Positions 53,913 to 63,625 of a DNA stretch of 64,000 nucleotides are shown here, piece after piece. The notes beneath the pieces were generated by a model, which was not told the DNA's origin, made no database searches, and saw nothing but the letters and a program-made list of their open reading frames with translations. Source of the DNA: Paenibacillus sp. FSL H8-0332 (GTDB taxonomy: Bacteria > Bacillota > Bacilli > Paenibacillales > Paenibacillaceae). Location: assembly GCF_037963835.1 (NCBI RefSeq), contig NZ_CP150145.1, forward strand, positions 1,364,001-1,428,000, read 5' to 3'. Every line of letters begins with the position of its first letter. Within the stretch, counting starts at the first letter, position 1. The position numbers were made by a program, and so were the translations under genes.

Positions 53913-55979
53913 ATGACGAAAATTACCGCCAGACAGCGCCAGATCCTGTGGCTTCTGCTCGAAGCCAACGGTGAGATTACCGCTGTGAAAATTGCCGAGG
54001 CTACCGGGGTAAGCGTAAGAACCGTACACCGGGAGATGGAGGATATAGAGTCCGCGCTTGAGAGCTTTGGTCTTGATCTGATCAAAAAATCAGGCAAAGG
54101 CATCCAGTTGAGCGGCCCGGAGGCCGGTCTTGCGGAGCTGCGCCTGTTCCTGCGGGAAGAGAAGCCGGCGGATTATTCCGGCGAAGACCGCAAGGTATTC
54201 GAGCTCTGCATTCTGCTGGAGGCAGAGGAGCCGGTGAAGCTGTTCACACTTGCGCATTCTCTCAAGGTTACAGTTGCCTCCATCAGCTACGATCTGGATG
54301 AACTGGAGCAATGGGTCCGCAAGTTCGGGCTGGAGCTGGTCCGCAGAAGAGGCTACGGCGTAGAAATCACTGGCAGCGAGCTCGACAAGCGCCGGGCGAT
54401 TGGCCGGTTAGCCGCAGAGCATCTGGATCTGTCCGATCTGGTCGGACATGGCTCTCTGACGGAGAGTAATCCGGCTTTTCGCGTGCTGTTGACTACAGTC
54501 GGGCAAGCTAAACTCATGGAAGTAGAGAATACTCTGTGGGATATGGAATGGAAATGGACCTCGGAGCTGCCCGAAATTGTCTATATGGAGATGCTTCTGG
54601 CCCTTGCTGTCACTACCCGGCGGATTGAGCTTAGCCGGAGCATCGACAGCGGAGCGGAAGCAGGCTATTCCAGGGTGTCCGACCACCGGAATATTGCCGG
54701 AGCCGAGCGATTTGTACAGCAGCTCGCAGAGGTGCTTGAGCTGAAGATTCCCCGGGTAGAGATACTGTATATTGCAGGATTATTCGACCGGGTCCAGGAT
54801 TCCTTCTCCTCCTCAGGCTATGCCTATGGCGATATTGAATTAATGGAGATTGTCTACAAGCTGACGGAGAGTGTGGTCAAGCGGACAGGGCTTCCCTTCC
54901 AGAGTGACCGCACTCTGCGCGAGGGGCTGCTGGAGCATATTGATCCGGCGCTGAAGCGGATTCGTGAAGGCACCCGCATCCGCAATCCGCTGCTTGGCCC
55001 CATCCGCAGGGATTATGAATATCTGTTCAACATCGTCCGTGCAGCGGTAGAGGATATGCAGCTGGAGCACCAGATCCCCGATGAAGAAATCGGATTTCTG
55101 GTTATGCATTTCGGTGCTTCCGCCGAGCGGCTGAACCAGCTGAGGCGTAACGTAAGAGCCATTCTGGTCTGTGCCAGCGGCCTCAGCTCCTCCCGTCTGC
55201 TCGCCACCCGGCTGACCAAAGAAATGCCGCAGATTGAGATTCTCGGCAACATCTCCTGGTATGAAGCGGCACGCCTGCCGGATGAAGATTACGATCTGAT
55301 TATCTCTACCATTGATCTGCCGATTGATAAGGAGCGTTACATCAAGATCAGCCCCCTGCTCACAGCGGAAGAGATAGAAAAGCTGCTGAGCTATATCCAG
55401 AACATTACGCTGCGGGAACGGGAGAAGGGGAGCTCAGGTGAACCAGGCCATGCGGCGCGGGAGGTAGCCTCGCTTGAACGGCTCAGGAGCTACAAGGGCA
55501 TTCTGGATGAGATCGTCAGCTTGCTGGAGCGGTTCCGCTTCCACCCGATTGACAACAAGGGGATGGATCTGTCAGCGACGATAGTGGAGATGCTGGAGAC
55601 ACTGAATGGAAACGGCGTGGTCGGGGATGCCGGTATTGTGCTGGAGCGTCTGCTCGAACGGGAGCGGATGACCAGCCAAGTGATCCCGGATACCGCATTG
55701 GCGCTGTTCCATACCAGAAGCAGCCATATTCACCTGTCCTCGCTGACCCTGTACCGGCTCGATCAGCCCGTAATTCTGGAAGGGGATACAGAGGTCAGAG
55801 TCATTCTGCTCATGCTGGCTCCGCGCAGACTGTCCAAGGAGAGCCTGGAGGTGCTCAGCGAGATCAGCGCACTGCTGCTGAACTCGGAGCTGGTTCAATT
55901 GCTGGAAGAACGTTCAGAGACAGAGATCCGGGCGTATTTGTCCTCGGAGTTGCTTCATTTTTTCCAAAATAAATGTTGA
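53913..55979 (+). CDS. mtlR: Mannitol operon activator (PRD-containing)
   Basis: A 688-residue transcriptional regulator of the MtlR type. It has an N-terminal helix-turn-helix (TARQRQILWLL and VKIAEATGVSVRTVHREM), a second winged helix (about 90-160), two PTS regulatory domains with phosphorylatable His (about 180-400), an EIIB-like domain with VCASGLSSSRLLA, and a C-terminal EIIA-like domain. PTS phosphorylation of these domains adjusts activity to mannitol supply. ATG 53913 follows GGAGGG; the frame to 53886 begins within the palindromic repeat. mtlF starts 16 bases behind it. Confidence 0.88.
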   Translation: MTKITARQRQILWLLLEANGEITAVKIAEATGVSVRTVHREMEDIESALESFGLDLIKKSGKGIQLSGPEAGLAELRLFLREEKPADYSGEDRKVFELCILLEAEEPVKLFTLAHSLKVTVASISYDLDELEQWVRKFGLELVRRRGYGVEITGSELDKRRAIGRLAAEHLDLSDLVGHGSLTESNPAFRVLLTTVGQAKLMEVENTLWDMEWKWTSELPEIVYMEMLLALAVTTRRIELSRSIDSGAEAGYSRVSDHRNIAGAERFVQQLAEVLELKIPRVEILYIAGLFDRVQDSFSSSGYAYGDIELMEIVYKLTESVVKRTGLPFQSDRTLREGLLEHIDPALKRIREGTRIRNPLLGPIRRDYEYLFNIVRAAVEDMQLEHQIPDEEIGFLVMHFGASAERLNQLRRNVRAILVCASGLSSSRLLATRLTKEMPQIEILGNISWYEAARLPDEDYDLIISTIDLPIDKERYIKISPLLTAEEIEKLLSYIQNITLREREKGSSGEPGHAAREVASLERLRSYKGILDEIVSLLERFRFHPIDNKGMDLSATIVEMLETLNGNGVVGDAGIVLERLLERERMTSQVIPDTALALFHTRSSHIHLSSLTLYRLDQPVILEGDTEVRVILLMLAPRRLSKESLEVLSEISALLLNSELVQLLEERSETEIRAYLSSELLHFFQNKC

Positions 55980-55995
55980 AAGCGGGAGAAACCAT

Positions 55996-56430
55996 ATGAG
56001 TATACTGTCAGAAAATAAAGTGATTATGCACGGTGCCGCAAACGATAAATACGAAGCCATCCAGATGGCGGGTCAGCTGCTGGTTGATGCAGGGCATGTG
56101 ACGGAAGAATATGTTCCCAAGATGCTGGAGCGCGAGGAAGTGGTGTCCACTTATATGGGCGGCGGATTGGCTATTCCCCATGGTACCAAGGAAGCGCGGC
56201 CTTTTATTAAGTCAACAGGCTTGTCTATCATCCGCTTCCCGGACGGGGTGGATTTCGGCGGCGATGAGCCGGCGTTTGTAGTCATCGGCATTGCAGCCGC
56301 AGGCGACGGGCATATGGAGGTTCTGACGAATGTGGCGATGATTTTCACCGAGGATGATGCCATTGAGCGTGTCATGAACGCCCCTACGGCTGCTGATGTT
56401 ATTGCGATCTTCGAAGGGGGACTGGAGTAA
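55996..56430 (+). CDS. mtlF: PTS mannitol EIIA
   Basis: A 144-residue EIIA-Mtl protein. H62 in GLAIPHGTKEA accepts the phosphoryl group from HPr and passes it to the EIIB domain of MtlA. The segments FPDGVDFGGDEPAFVVIGIAA and HMEVLTNVAMIF are typical. Its stop codon overlaps the mtlD start by one base. Confidence 0.94.
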   Translation: MSILSENKVIMHGAANDKYEAIQMAGQLLVDAGHVTEEYVPKMLEREEVVSTYMGGGLAIPHGTKEARPFIKSTGLSIIRFPDGVDFGGDEPAFVVIGIAAAGDGHMEVLTNVAMIFTEDDAIERVMNAPTAADVIAIFEGGLE

Positions 56431-57575
56431 TGAAGGCGGTCCATTTCGGCGCGGGCAATATCGGCAGAGGCTTTATCGGGCTGTTGCTGTCACAGGCGGG
56501 CTATGAAGTTACTTTTGTGGATGTGAATGTGGCCTTTGTTACCCAGCTCAAGGAACGCGGTGAGTATCCGGTCACGCTGGCCAGCGACGGTCAGGAAACG
56601 GTCATCGTGAAGAATGTAACGGCTCTTAGCAGTGTCACGCATGCGGATGAAGTGGCTGCGGCGATTGCCGGGGCGGATCTGGTTACTACAGCGGTCGGCG
56701 TGTCGATTCTGAAGCATATTGCCGGTGTTCTGGCAGATGGCATTAGCAGACGGGTAGCCGTATCCTCCGCACCGCTGCATGTGATCGCCTGCGAGAATGC
56801 GATTGGCGGCAGTGCGCAGCTCAAGGAGCTGGTGTACGTGAAGCTGGATGAAGCTGCCCGTGCGAAGGCTGAATCTTCGGTTGCTTTTCCTAACGCGGCA
56901 GTGGACCGGATCGTTCCGCTCCAGCAGCATGAGGATATTCTGAAGGTGGTTGTTGAGCCGTTCTATGAATGGGTGGTGGACGCCTCGCAGATGATCCCAG
57001 GCTATACGCCGGTTGAAGGGGTGCATTACGTAGATAATCTGGAGCCGTATATTGAACGCAAGCTCTTCACTGTGAACACGGGCCACTGCTCTGCTGCGTA
57101 CCTTGGCTTCCTGCAGGGCTACGAGACCATTCAGCAGGCGATGGAGGATGAGGCGTTAACGGCGAAGGTTCGTGAGGTGCTGGAGGAGACGGGCGCGGTG
57201 CTGATCCAGAAGCATGGCTTCGATGAAGCGGAGCATAGTAAGTATATCGATAAAATCCTGGAGCGCTTCCGCAATCCGGCACTGACCGATGAGGTGTCCC
57301 GTGTAGGCCGTTCGCCGCTGCGCAAGCTGTCGCCAAGTGACCGTCTGGTGTCCCCGGCAACGCAGGCGTATGACAGAGGGCTGAGCTACACGGCGCTGAC
57401 GCGTTCCATGGCCGGTGCGCTGCTGTTCAAGGCGGGCGATGACCCGGAAGCGGTGGAGCTGCAAGCTGCAATCGCCGAACTCGGCGCGGAAGCGGCGCTG
57501 ACGAAGTACACGGGTCTTGCTGCGGATCACCCGATTCATCAGGCTGCGATGGAGCAGTATGCGAAGCTGAGCTAA
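56430..57575 (+). CDS. mtlD: Mannitol-1-phosphate 5-dehydrogenase
   Basis: A 381-residue polyol dehydrogenase that oxidises mannitol 1-phosphate to fructose 6-phosphate with NAD+. The N-terminal HFGAGNIGRGFIG (5-17) is the nucleotide-binding loop, and the catalytic Lys lies in YIERKLFTVNTGHCSAAYLG (about 209-228), as in the long-chain secondary alcohol dehydrogenases. It completes mannitol use with mtlA and mtlF and is followed by a terminator. Confidence 0.95.
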   Translation: MKAVHFGAGNIGRGFIGLLLSQAGYEVTFVDVNVAFVTQLKERGEYPVTLASDGQETVIVKNVTALSSVTHADEVAAAIAGADLVTTAVGVSILKHIAGVLADGISRRVAVSSAPLHVIACENAIGGSAQLKELVYVKLDEAARAKAESSVAFPNAAVDRIVPLQQHEDILKVVVEPFYEWVVDASQMIPGYTPVEGVHYVDNLEPYIERKLFTVNTGHCSAAYLGFLQGYETIQQAMEDEALTAKVREVLEETGAVLIQKHGFDEAEHSKYIDKILERFRNPALTDEVSRVGRSPLRKLSPSDRLVSPATQAYDRGLSYTALTRSMAGALLFKAGDDPEAVELQAAIAELGAEAALTKYTGLAADHPIHQAAMEQYAKLS

Positions 57576-57602
57576 CAACAAATGAGCTAACAACATAAAA
57601 GT

Positions 57603-57643
57603 ACAGCCGCAGGGAAAGCCTATAAGCTTATCCCTGCGGCTGT
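57603..57643 (+). terminator. Terminator of the mtl operon
   Basis: ACAGCCGCAGGGA and TCCCTGCGGCTGT pair over 13 bp with further AAGC/GCTT pairing inside. The T-run is short. Before it GAGCTAACAACA is duplicated in tandem (57569-57597). Confidence 0.75.
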
Positions 57644-57679
57644 TTGCGTTAGTCTGTGACTCTTAAAAGAGTGGCAATA

Positions 57680-57716
57680 CCGTTTTTCGCTTGAAAGAAA
57701 AGACTTTATATGTTCC
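57680..57716. repeat. Partial copy of the palindromic repeat
   Basis: CCGTTTTTCGCTTGAAAGA and the following TTTATATGTT differ only slightly from the right arm of the copy at 53775-53810. The left arm is missing. Confidence 0.55.
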
Positions 57717-57779
57717 GGGGTCCCCGCAAAGTACCTGAATAGGCTTCGGAGCTAAAGCCCCACTTTGTGGGGAGATTCT

Positions 57780-58853
57780 CTAGCTGTTCTCCAGAATCGT
57801 CTGCAGTGTCGTGCGGTCGAGTCCTTGCACGAGCTTAATCAGCAGCTCTTTGGCTGCTGCATAATCATCACTGTGGATGATCGAGGTTGCCGTGTGGATG
57901 TAACGGGAGCAGATCCCGATCACCGCTGAAGGAATGCCGATTCCGCTGAGATGCACCTGACCCGCATCCGTTCCTCCCTGGGAGACGAAATACTGGTATT
58001 TGATCTTATGGGTGTCGGCCGTATCCTGCACATATTCAATCAGCCCCCGGTGAGTAATCATCGTCGGGTCAAAAATACGCAGCAGCGCGCCTTGGCCCAG
58101 ATGGCCGAAGGCCTGGCGGTCACCGGTCATATCGGCAGCGGCACTGGCGTCCAGTCCGAAGAAAATATCCGGTGCCAGCATATTGGCAGCCGTCCGGGCA
58201 CCGCGCAGCCCGACTTCTTCTTGAACGGTAGCCCCGCAGTAGAGCGTATTCGGCAAGGCTTGGCCGTGCAGTTCCTTCATTAATTCAATCGCCAGTCCAA
58301 CGCCGTAGCGGTTGTCCCAGGCCTTGGCCATAATCTTCTTCGGATTGGCCAGCGGCGTGAACGGGCATACCGGCACGACCTGCTGTCCCGGAGCCACACC
58401 GAAGCTCTGCGCCTCCTCACGGCTGTCCGCACCGATATCGATATACATCTTGCTGATTTCCCCGGCTTTGCCGCGTTCATCCGCGCTCAGCAGGTGAATG
58501 GGCGTACTGCCGACCACGCCGTTCAGCGTTCCCTTCGGCGTAATGATCTGCAGACGCTGTGAGGCCACGGCCGATGCCAGCCATCCGCCCAGCGGTGTGA
58601 AGCGGATCATACCGTTGTCTGTAATGCCGGTCACCATGAAGCCTACCTCATCGAAATGGCCGGCCACCATAATCTTGGGTCCGTTAGCTTCACCGCGCAT
58701 TACGCCGAACAGGCTGCCGAGGCGGTCCTGTACGAATTCATCCGTATAAGGCGTCATAGCCTCTTTGACATAAGCGCGCAGTTCGCGCTCGAAGCCGGAG
58801 GCTGAGGGGAATTCTGTTAAGGTTTTGAACAATTCAAGTGTGTCTGTATTCAT
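57780..58853 (-). CDS. M42 family aminopeptidase
   Basis: A 357-residue cytosolic metallopeptidase of the M42 (glutamyl aminopeptidase/PepA-like) family that removes N-terminal residues from peptides. Metal ligands are found in [34 protein letters not shown] and FGLDAS, with His in [11 protein letters not shown]. It is convergent with mtlD. A ribosome site AAGGAGCG precedes ATG 58853. Confidence 0.92.
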   Translation of the reverse strand: MNTDTLELFKTLTEFPSASGFERELRAYVKEAMTPYTDEFVQDRLGSLFGVMRGEANGPKIMVAGHFDEVGFMVTGITDNGMIRFTPLGGWLASAVASQRLQIITPKGTLNGVVGSTPIHLLSADERGKAGEISKMYIDIGADSREEAQSFGVAPGQQVVPVCPFTPLANPKKIMAKAWDNRYGVGLAIELMKELHGQALPNTLYCGATVQEEVGLRGARTAANMLAPDIFFGLDASAAADMTGDRQAFGHLGQGALLRIFDPTMITHRGLIEYVQDTADTHKIKYQYFVSQGGTDAGQVHLSGIGIPSAVIGICSRYIHTATSIIHSDDYAAAKELLIKLVQGLDRTTLQTILENS

Positions 58854-59001
58854 ACATATATCGCTCCTTTATGTCATCTAGTATGAACATTCTTACGCCG
58901 CTTGTCCATGCCGGAAGGGCAAATGAACACAGAGGCTCCCTGTGCGAATACTATACGGTAAGGGCTCTGCAGGCAGGAGCCGGGGAAAGGAAGCGAGGAG
59001 A

Positions 59002-59178
59002 ATGTGGCTCTCGGGGAGCGTAGCCCAGGCAGGCAGCCGGAGCGGATTCCGGAAAGTGCCGGCCCGCAGGCAGGGCTTGCCCAGGCGGTACCGCCGCCGG
59101 TACGGGCGGGAGAATGAGGCAGTGCTGATCCTGGTGCTGTTTCTGCTGCTGATTGTTGTGCTGTTTTATTTTTCCTGA
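59002..59178 (+). CDS. Small basic membrane protein
   Basis: A 58-residue peptide. The first 38 residues are Arg/Gly/Ser-rich (RQGLPRRYRRRYGRE), and the last 20 form one hydrophobic segment (AVLILVLFLLLIVVLFYFS) similar to the tail of YjcZ-type sporulation proteins. ATG 59002 follows GCGAGGAGA. It lies just before the spoVA genes. A sporulation role is only a guess. Confidence 0.5.
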   Translation: MWLSGSVAQAGSRSGFRKVPARRQGLPRRYRRRYGRENEAVLILVLFLLLIVVLFYFS

Positions 59179-59312
59179 GCAGGAGGGACATAACGAGGCC
59201 GCCTGAAGTGAACAATAAGGAAAACTTAATTCCGCATAGCACGAAGGGACGGGACTACAGCTTACCCGCTGCCCGGTCCCTTTCGTATCTAACAGTTCAG
59301 GGGGTGTCTGCA

Positions 59313-59810
59313 TTGCCGGCAAAAACAAAAAAGTCAGGCGTCAAGCTGAACCTTGACGGTCTGACCCCGAAGGCTTATCAGGAATTGGCCAAGCCTTTCG
59401 TGCCTTCTCGTCCTGTATTCAAAAATTGTATGCGTGCCTTTCTCTCCGGGGGCTTAATCTGTGTGCTGGGACAAGGCATCCAGGAAGCATTCATGGCGAT
59501 ATTCGATATGACCTCAAGAGAGGCGGCAAGCCCGACCGTGGCGATTCTGATTCTGCTCTCCGTCGTGCTGACCAGCTTCGGGGTGTATGATAAGCTCGCC
59601 CAGTGGTGCGGTGCAGGCACAGCGGTGCCCGTCACAGGGTTCGCCAACAGCATGTGCTCTGCCGCACTGGAGCACCGGGCTGAAGGTCTGGTGCTGGGTG
59701 TGGGCGGGAACATGTTCAAGCTGGCCGGATCGGTTATTGTGTTCGGGGTCGTTGCCGCTTTTATCGTTGGCGTAGTGTATGCCGTTATGGGCTGGGGAGG
59801 TGCACATTAA
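59313..59810 (+). CDS. spoVAC: Stage V sporulation protein AC
   Basis: A 165-residue membrane protein with three or more hydrophobic segments and YQELAKPFVPSRPVFKNCMRAFLSGGLICVLGQ, characteristic of SpoVAC. It is part of the SpoVA channel that moves dipicolinic acid into the developing spore and out at germination. TTG 59313 behind GGGGGTG gives the normal family length; the in-frame GTG at 59208 would add an atypical 35-residue extension. spoVAD follows after three bases. Confidence 0.9.
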   Translation: MPAKTKKSGVKLNLDGLTPKAYQELAKPFVPSRPVFKNCMRAFLSGGLICVLGQGIQEAFMAIFDMTSREAASPTVAILILLSVVLTSFGVYDKLAQWCGAGTAVPVTGFANSMCSAALEHRAEGLVLGVGGNMFKLAGSVIVFGVVAAFIVGVVYAVMGWGGAH

Positions 59811-59813
59811 ACG

Positions 59814-60848
59814 ATGAAGCAGCTCGGCAGTCAGACCTGGGAATTTACAAACCGTCCGGTGATCCTCGGGACCTCCGCTGTGGTGGGACCCGAAGAGGGG
59901 GAAGGGCCGCTGGCCTCAAGCTTCGACTTCATTTATGATTCGCTTGAGATGGGCGAGAAGACATGGGAGAAGGCAGAACGTGCCCTATTTGAAAAAGCCG
60001 CCAAGCTCGCCTTGATGAATGCGAATCTTGATCAGGAGAAGCTGGAGTTCTTCGTCGGCGGGGATCTGATGAATCAGATTATCAGCAGCTCCTTCGCCGC
60101 GCGCAAGCTTGGCGTCCCCTATCTGGGAGTGTTCGGCGCCTGCTCCACCTCGATGGAGAGCCTCGCCATCGCCTCCATGATTGTGGATTCCGGCGGCGGA
60201 AAGTATGCTCTGGCTGGTACATCCAGCCACAACTGTACAGTCGAGAAGCAGTTCCGCTACCCGACAGAGTACGGCTCGCAGAAGCCGCCCACCGCCCAGT
60301 ACACCGTTACAGGCTCCGGCTGCGCGGTGGTAGGTGTGAACGACGGAACGGTGAAAGGACCGTATGTGGTGTACGCAACTCTTGGGCGTATCATGGACCT
60401 GGGTCTGAAAGATCCGTTCAATATGGGAACCGCCATGGCTCCGGCTGCTGCTGACACTATTACGGCGCATTTCCGGGATACAGGGCTGTCACCGGGCCAC
60501 TATGATCTGATAGTTACAGGTGATCTGGCTTCGGTCGGCTTGCCGATTGCCAAGGAGCTGCTGGCCAAGGAAGGCATACCGATGGAGGAGACGGTCTTCA
60601 ATGACTGCGGGCTGATGATTTTTGACCTGGACAAGCAGAAGTATGTTATTGCCGGGGGAAGCGGCTGCGGCTGCTCAGCCACAGTAACCTATGGGCATAT
60701 TATGGGCCGACTAAAGAAGGGGGAATTGAAGCGCGTACTGATCGTGGCGACCGGGGCGCTGCTCTCCCCGTTGTCTTATCAACAAGGGGAGAGTATTCCG
60801 TGCGTAGCCCATGCGGTAGCCTTGGAGAGCGGAGGTGAGAGAGCATGA
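59814..60848 (+). CDS. spoVAD: Stage V sporulation protein AD
   Basis: A 344-residue thiolase-fold protein of the spore, which binds dipicolinic acid. The N-terminal TWEFTNRPVILGTSAVVGP, GACSTSMES and GSGCGCSATVTYGHIMGRLK segments are typical of SpoVAD. It starts three bases after the spoVAC stop and its last four bases overlap the spoVAE start, so the three genes are translationally coupled. Confidence 0.95.
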   Translation: MKQLGSQTWEFTNRPVILGTSAVVGPEEGEGPLASSFDFIYDSLEMGEKTWEKAERALFEKAAKLALMNANLDQEKLEFFVGGDLMNQIISSSFAARKLGVPYLGVFGACSTSMESLAIASMIVDSGGGKYALAGTSSHNCTVEKQFRYPTEYGSQKPPTAQYTVTGSGCAVVGVNDGTVKGPYVVYATLGRIMDLGLKDPFNMGTAMAPAAADTITAHFRDTGLSPGHYDLIVTGDLASVGLPIAKELLAKEGIPMEETVFNDCGLMIFDLDKQKYVIAGGSGCGCSATVTYGHIMGRLKKGELKRVLIVATGALLSPLSYQQGESIPCVAHAVALESGGERA

Positions 60849-61195
60849 TTTATTTATGGGCTTTTCTGGTCGGGGGAGCAATATGCGTAATCGGCCAGCT
60901 GATGTTCGATGTGCTTGCGCTGACTCCGGCCCATACCATGAGTACGCTGGTTGTGCTGGGGGCGGTTGCCGACGCTTTTGGCATCTACGACCCGCTGGTG
61001 AAATTCGCCGGAGCCGGGGCCAGCGTGCCCATTACCAGCTTCGGCAATTCCCTGGTCCATGGCGCGCTGACTGAGCTGGAGCGCGATGGCTGGGTCGGCG
61101 TCGTCACCGGGATCTTCGATGTGACCAGCGCCGGGATTTCCTCGGCGATTGTCTTCTCCTTCCTGGCGGCGCTGGTGGTCCGGCCGAAGGGATAA
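60845..61195 (+). CDS. spoVAE: Stage V sporulation protein AE
   Basis: A 116-residue membrane protein of the SpoVAE type with several hydrophobic helices and FAGAGASVPITSFGNSLVHGAL. It is the third component of the SpoVAC-AD-AE triad found in all SpoVA operons. A terminator follows, so spoVAA, spoVAB and spoVAF are not part of this unit. Confidence 0.92.
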   Translation: MIYLWAFLVGGAICVIGQLMFDVLALTPAHTMSTLVVLGAVADAFGIYDPLVKFAGAGASVPITSFGNSLVHGALTELERDGWVGVVTGIFDVTSAGISSAIVFSFLAALVVRPKG

Positions 61196-61232
61196 GTGAC
61201 GGTGGAAGGATCGTCAATAGATATGTTAATTC

Positions 61233-61259
61233 AGGGATCGCCTATGGCGGTCCCTTTTT
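61233..61259 (+). terminator. Terminator of the spoVA operon
   Basis: AGGGATCGCC and GGCGGTCCCT pair around TAT with one mismatch, followed by a run of T residues. Confidence 0.85.
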
Positions 61260-61416
61260 ATATGAAGAAGGGTTACGCCGCCTGATGCGGGTTTCTTTTG
61301 GACAAATCTGGCATGCGGCTCTACAAATTCACTTGGCCTAACATGTACTTTCGGTACTCCTATCATGTAAAATGTATATATTACTGCTTATTCTGATATA
61401 GGAGGGTTTAACATAC

Positions 61417-62373
61417 ATGCCCGTACGTCAAGAATCCACGCAAATTATGAACGCTGTCCGCACTAATCTGGAATCCTGTATTCTCGGTAAAAGCTTTGAA
61501 ATAGAACTGCTGCTGACGGCTCTGTTAGCAGGCGGACATGTCCTGATTGAGGATGTTCCGGGGACTGGCAAAACCCAGCTGATCCGCGCGCTCTCCCGCT
61601 CGATGTCCGGTGAATACCGGCGCATCCAGTGTAACCCGGATATTCTTCCGAGTGATATTACCGGCGTATCCGTCTATCATCCGCGTGATGAGATGTTCCA
61701 CTTCCGTCCGGGGCCGGTGATGACCAATATTCTGCTGGCCGATGAGATCAACCGGGCGACCACCAAGACCCAGTCCGCGCTCCTTGAGGTAATGGAAGAA
61801 CGCAATGTTACGGTCGATGGAGAGACCTATCCCCTTCCGCATCCGTTCATGCTCTGCGCGACCCAGAATCCGATAGATTTCGAGGGAACCTATACCCTTC
61901 CCGAAGCGCAGTTGGACCGCTTCATGCTGCGGATCAGCCTGGGCTACCCGGATGCCGATACCGAGAAGAACCTGCTGCTAACCCATCAGCAGGGCCAGCC
62001 GGTGGACAGGCTGTCTCCTGTAACCAGCATGGAGACGATTGCTGCCATTCAGGAGGAGATTCGCGATGTGTTCATCAGCGAACCGGTGCTGAACTACCTG
62101 CTGGATGTGGTCCGCCAGACGCGGGTGCATCCGCTGGTGCTGCTGGGCGCAAGCCCCCGGGCATCGTTATCATTCATGATGGCCTGCAAGGCCTACGCTT
62201 TTCTACAGGAACGGGATTATGTGCTGCCTGATGATGTGAAGACCCTGACCCCGTATGCGCTGGGACACCGTATTCTGCTGCGGCCGGAATCACGCCTGGA
62301 CAATGTCAGCATGGACTCCCTGCTCCAGAAGCTGCTTCAGAGCATTAACGTGCCTGTAACCATGAGGCAATAA
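61417..62373 (+). CDS. MoxR-type AAA+ ATPase
   Basis: A 318-residue MoxR ATPase. Walker A is EDVPGTGKTQLIRAL (about 45-59), Walker B is ILLADEINRATTK (about 107-119), and the sensor region reads CATQNPIDFEGTYTLPEAQLDRF. MoxR proteins act as chaperones, often with the DUF58 and transglutaminase-like proteins encoded next. The organisation matches B. subtilis yeaC-yeaD-yebA. A good ribosome site (AGGAGGG) precedes ATG 61417. Confidence 0.92.
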   Translation: MPVRQESTQIMNAVRTNLESCILGKSFEIELLLTALLAGGHVLIEDVPGTGKTQLIRALSRSMSGEYRRIQCNPDILPSDITGVSVYHPRDEMFHFRPGPVMTNILLADEINRATTKTQSALLEVMEERNVTVDGETYPLPHPFMLCATQNPIDFEGTYTLPEAQLDRFMLRISLGYPDADTEKNLLLTHQQGQPVDRLSPVTSMETIAAIQEEIRDVFISEPVLNYLLDVVRQTRVHPLVLLGASPRASLSFMMACKAYAFLQERDYVLPDDVKTLTPYALGHRILLRPESRLDNVSMDSLLQKLLQSINVPVTMRQ

Positions 62374-62374
62374 G

Positions 62375-63625
62375 ATGAGGGCCTTACTTACGCGGGCTGC
62401 CGCTGCGGTTCAGCTGAGGAAGTTCATGGGGGTTCTGGCGATTTGGGTCATCACACTCTTCTACGTGCTGTTTCAGGGCGGCAAAACCTCGTTCATGCTG
62501 TTCATCATGGTCTCTGTGCTCATTCTGTATCTGTTCATTGGCGGTCTTGAAGGGGTCCGGCGGGCCAGAGGCTCACGCAGCTTCTACTCGGAACAGGACA
62601 AGCCGGATCTCCTTTACGCCGGGGGGTATCTAAAAGTGAAGCTGGACGTGACGATTCCGGGATTTCTGCCTTTGCCCTACGTGATCGTAAGGGAAATTCT
62701 GAAGCGCCATAACGGAGAGTCCTGGGTGTTCGAGGAGAGCCTGATTCCGAACATGGGCGGACGGGGCGAGCTGCTGTTCCAGACGCCGCTGCTGGAGCGG
62801 GGCCGTTATTCTTTTGAGAATACGGATATTCTCAGCGAGGATATCTTCGGTCTGATGGAGCACAAAGGAACCTTCAAGGCAGAAGGCCAGTTCCGGGTTA
62901 TGCCCAGGGCGGTCGTGGTGCCGCGCTGGCAGCTGTATGAGCGCAAGGCGCGCCTGTCCGGGCCGCAGGTATCGCTGCTTCAATCCCGGCGCGAGACCAC
63001 GCAGATCAACGGTGTCCGTGATTATGTCTATGGCGACCGGCTGACGCGCATTCACTGGAATGCTACGGCGAAGACCGGCGAGTGGAAGTCCAAGGAATTC
63101 GAGCATGAATCCGTTCCCAGAACCATTCTGGTGCTGGACGGTACCTCCAGCGGCTATTATAACTCCGCACAATTCGAGCTGGCGGTCTCGATTACCGCTT
63201 CCCTACTCGGCTTTGGCATCCGGGAGCGGATCGGCATCGGCCTGTGCTGTCTGGATAAGCATAATAAGGTGTTCAGTCCGGCGGAAGGCAATGCCGAGCG
63301 GCAGAAGATGATTCAGTATTTGATTGACATCAACGCAGAAGGCAAGGGGCCGCTGATTAACAGACTGGAGAGTGTCCAGCGGATGTTCCCCAAGGGATCG
63401 TATTTCGTACTGATTAGTCCGCAGAGCGGCAGAGTGGTGCTGGATACGCTGCACTGGGCGGAGAACCGGGGGATGACCCCTTCCCACATTCATGTTCTTC
63501 ATCCTTCCGGGAAGTACCGGGCCGGAGAGTGGCAGAATATTCTGCACTCGCATGGAGTTACCGGACATAGCATCAGCACACTTCAGGAGCTTCCTGCGGT
63601 ACTAGGAGGTGATTCTGTCCGATGA
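62375..63625 (+). CDS. DUF58 domain protein (YeaD-like)
   Basis: A 416-residue protein with two N-terminal membrane segments (about 20-55) and a DUF58 domain. The signature GVRDYVYGDRLTRIHWNATAKTGEWKSKEFEHE is present, and ILVLDGTSS resembles a VWA-like metal site. It begins one base after the MoxR stop, and its end overlaps the next start by four bases. The biochemical role is not known. Confidence 0.9.
   Translation: MRALLTRAAAAVQLRKFMGVLAIWVITLFYVLFQGGKTSFMLFIMVSVLILYLFIGGLEGVRRARGSRSFYSEQDKPDLLYAGGYLKVKLDVTIPGFLPLPYVIVREILKRHNGESWVFEESLIPNMGGRGELLFQTPLLERGRYSFENTDILSEDIFGLMEHKGTFKAEGQFRVMPRAVVVPRWQLYERKARLSGPQVSLLQSRRETTQINGVRDYVYGDRLTRIHWNATAKTGEWKSKEFEHESVPRTILVLDGTSSGYYNSAQFELAVSITASLLGFGIRERIGIGLCCLDKHNKVFSPAEGNAERQKMIQYLIDINAEGKGPLINRLESVQRMFPKGSYFVLISPQSGRVVLDTLHWAENRGMTPSHIHVLHPSGKYRAGEWQNILHSHGVTGHSISTLQELPAVLGGDSVR

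Noticed and set aside
59208-59312. N-terminal extension of SpoVAC from the GTG at 59208
   Set aside because: It would make the protein longer than the family norm; TTG 59313 has a better-spaced GGGGGTG site.
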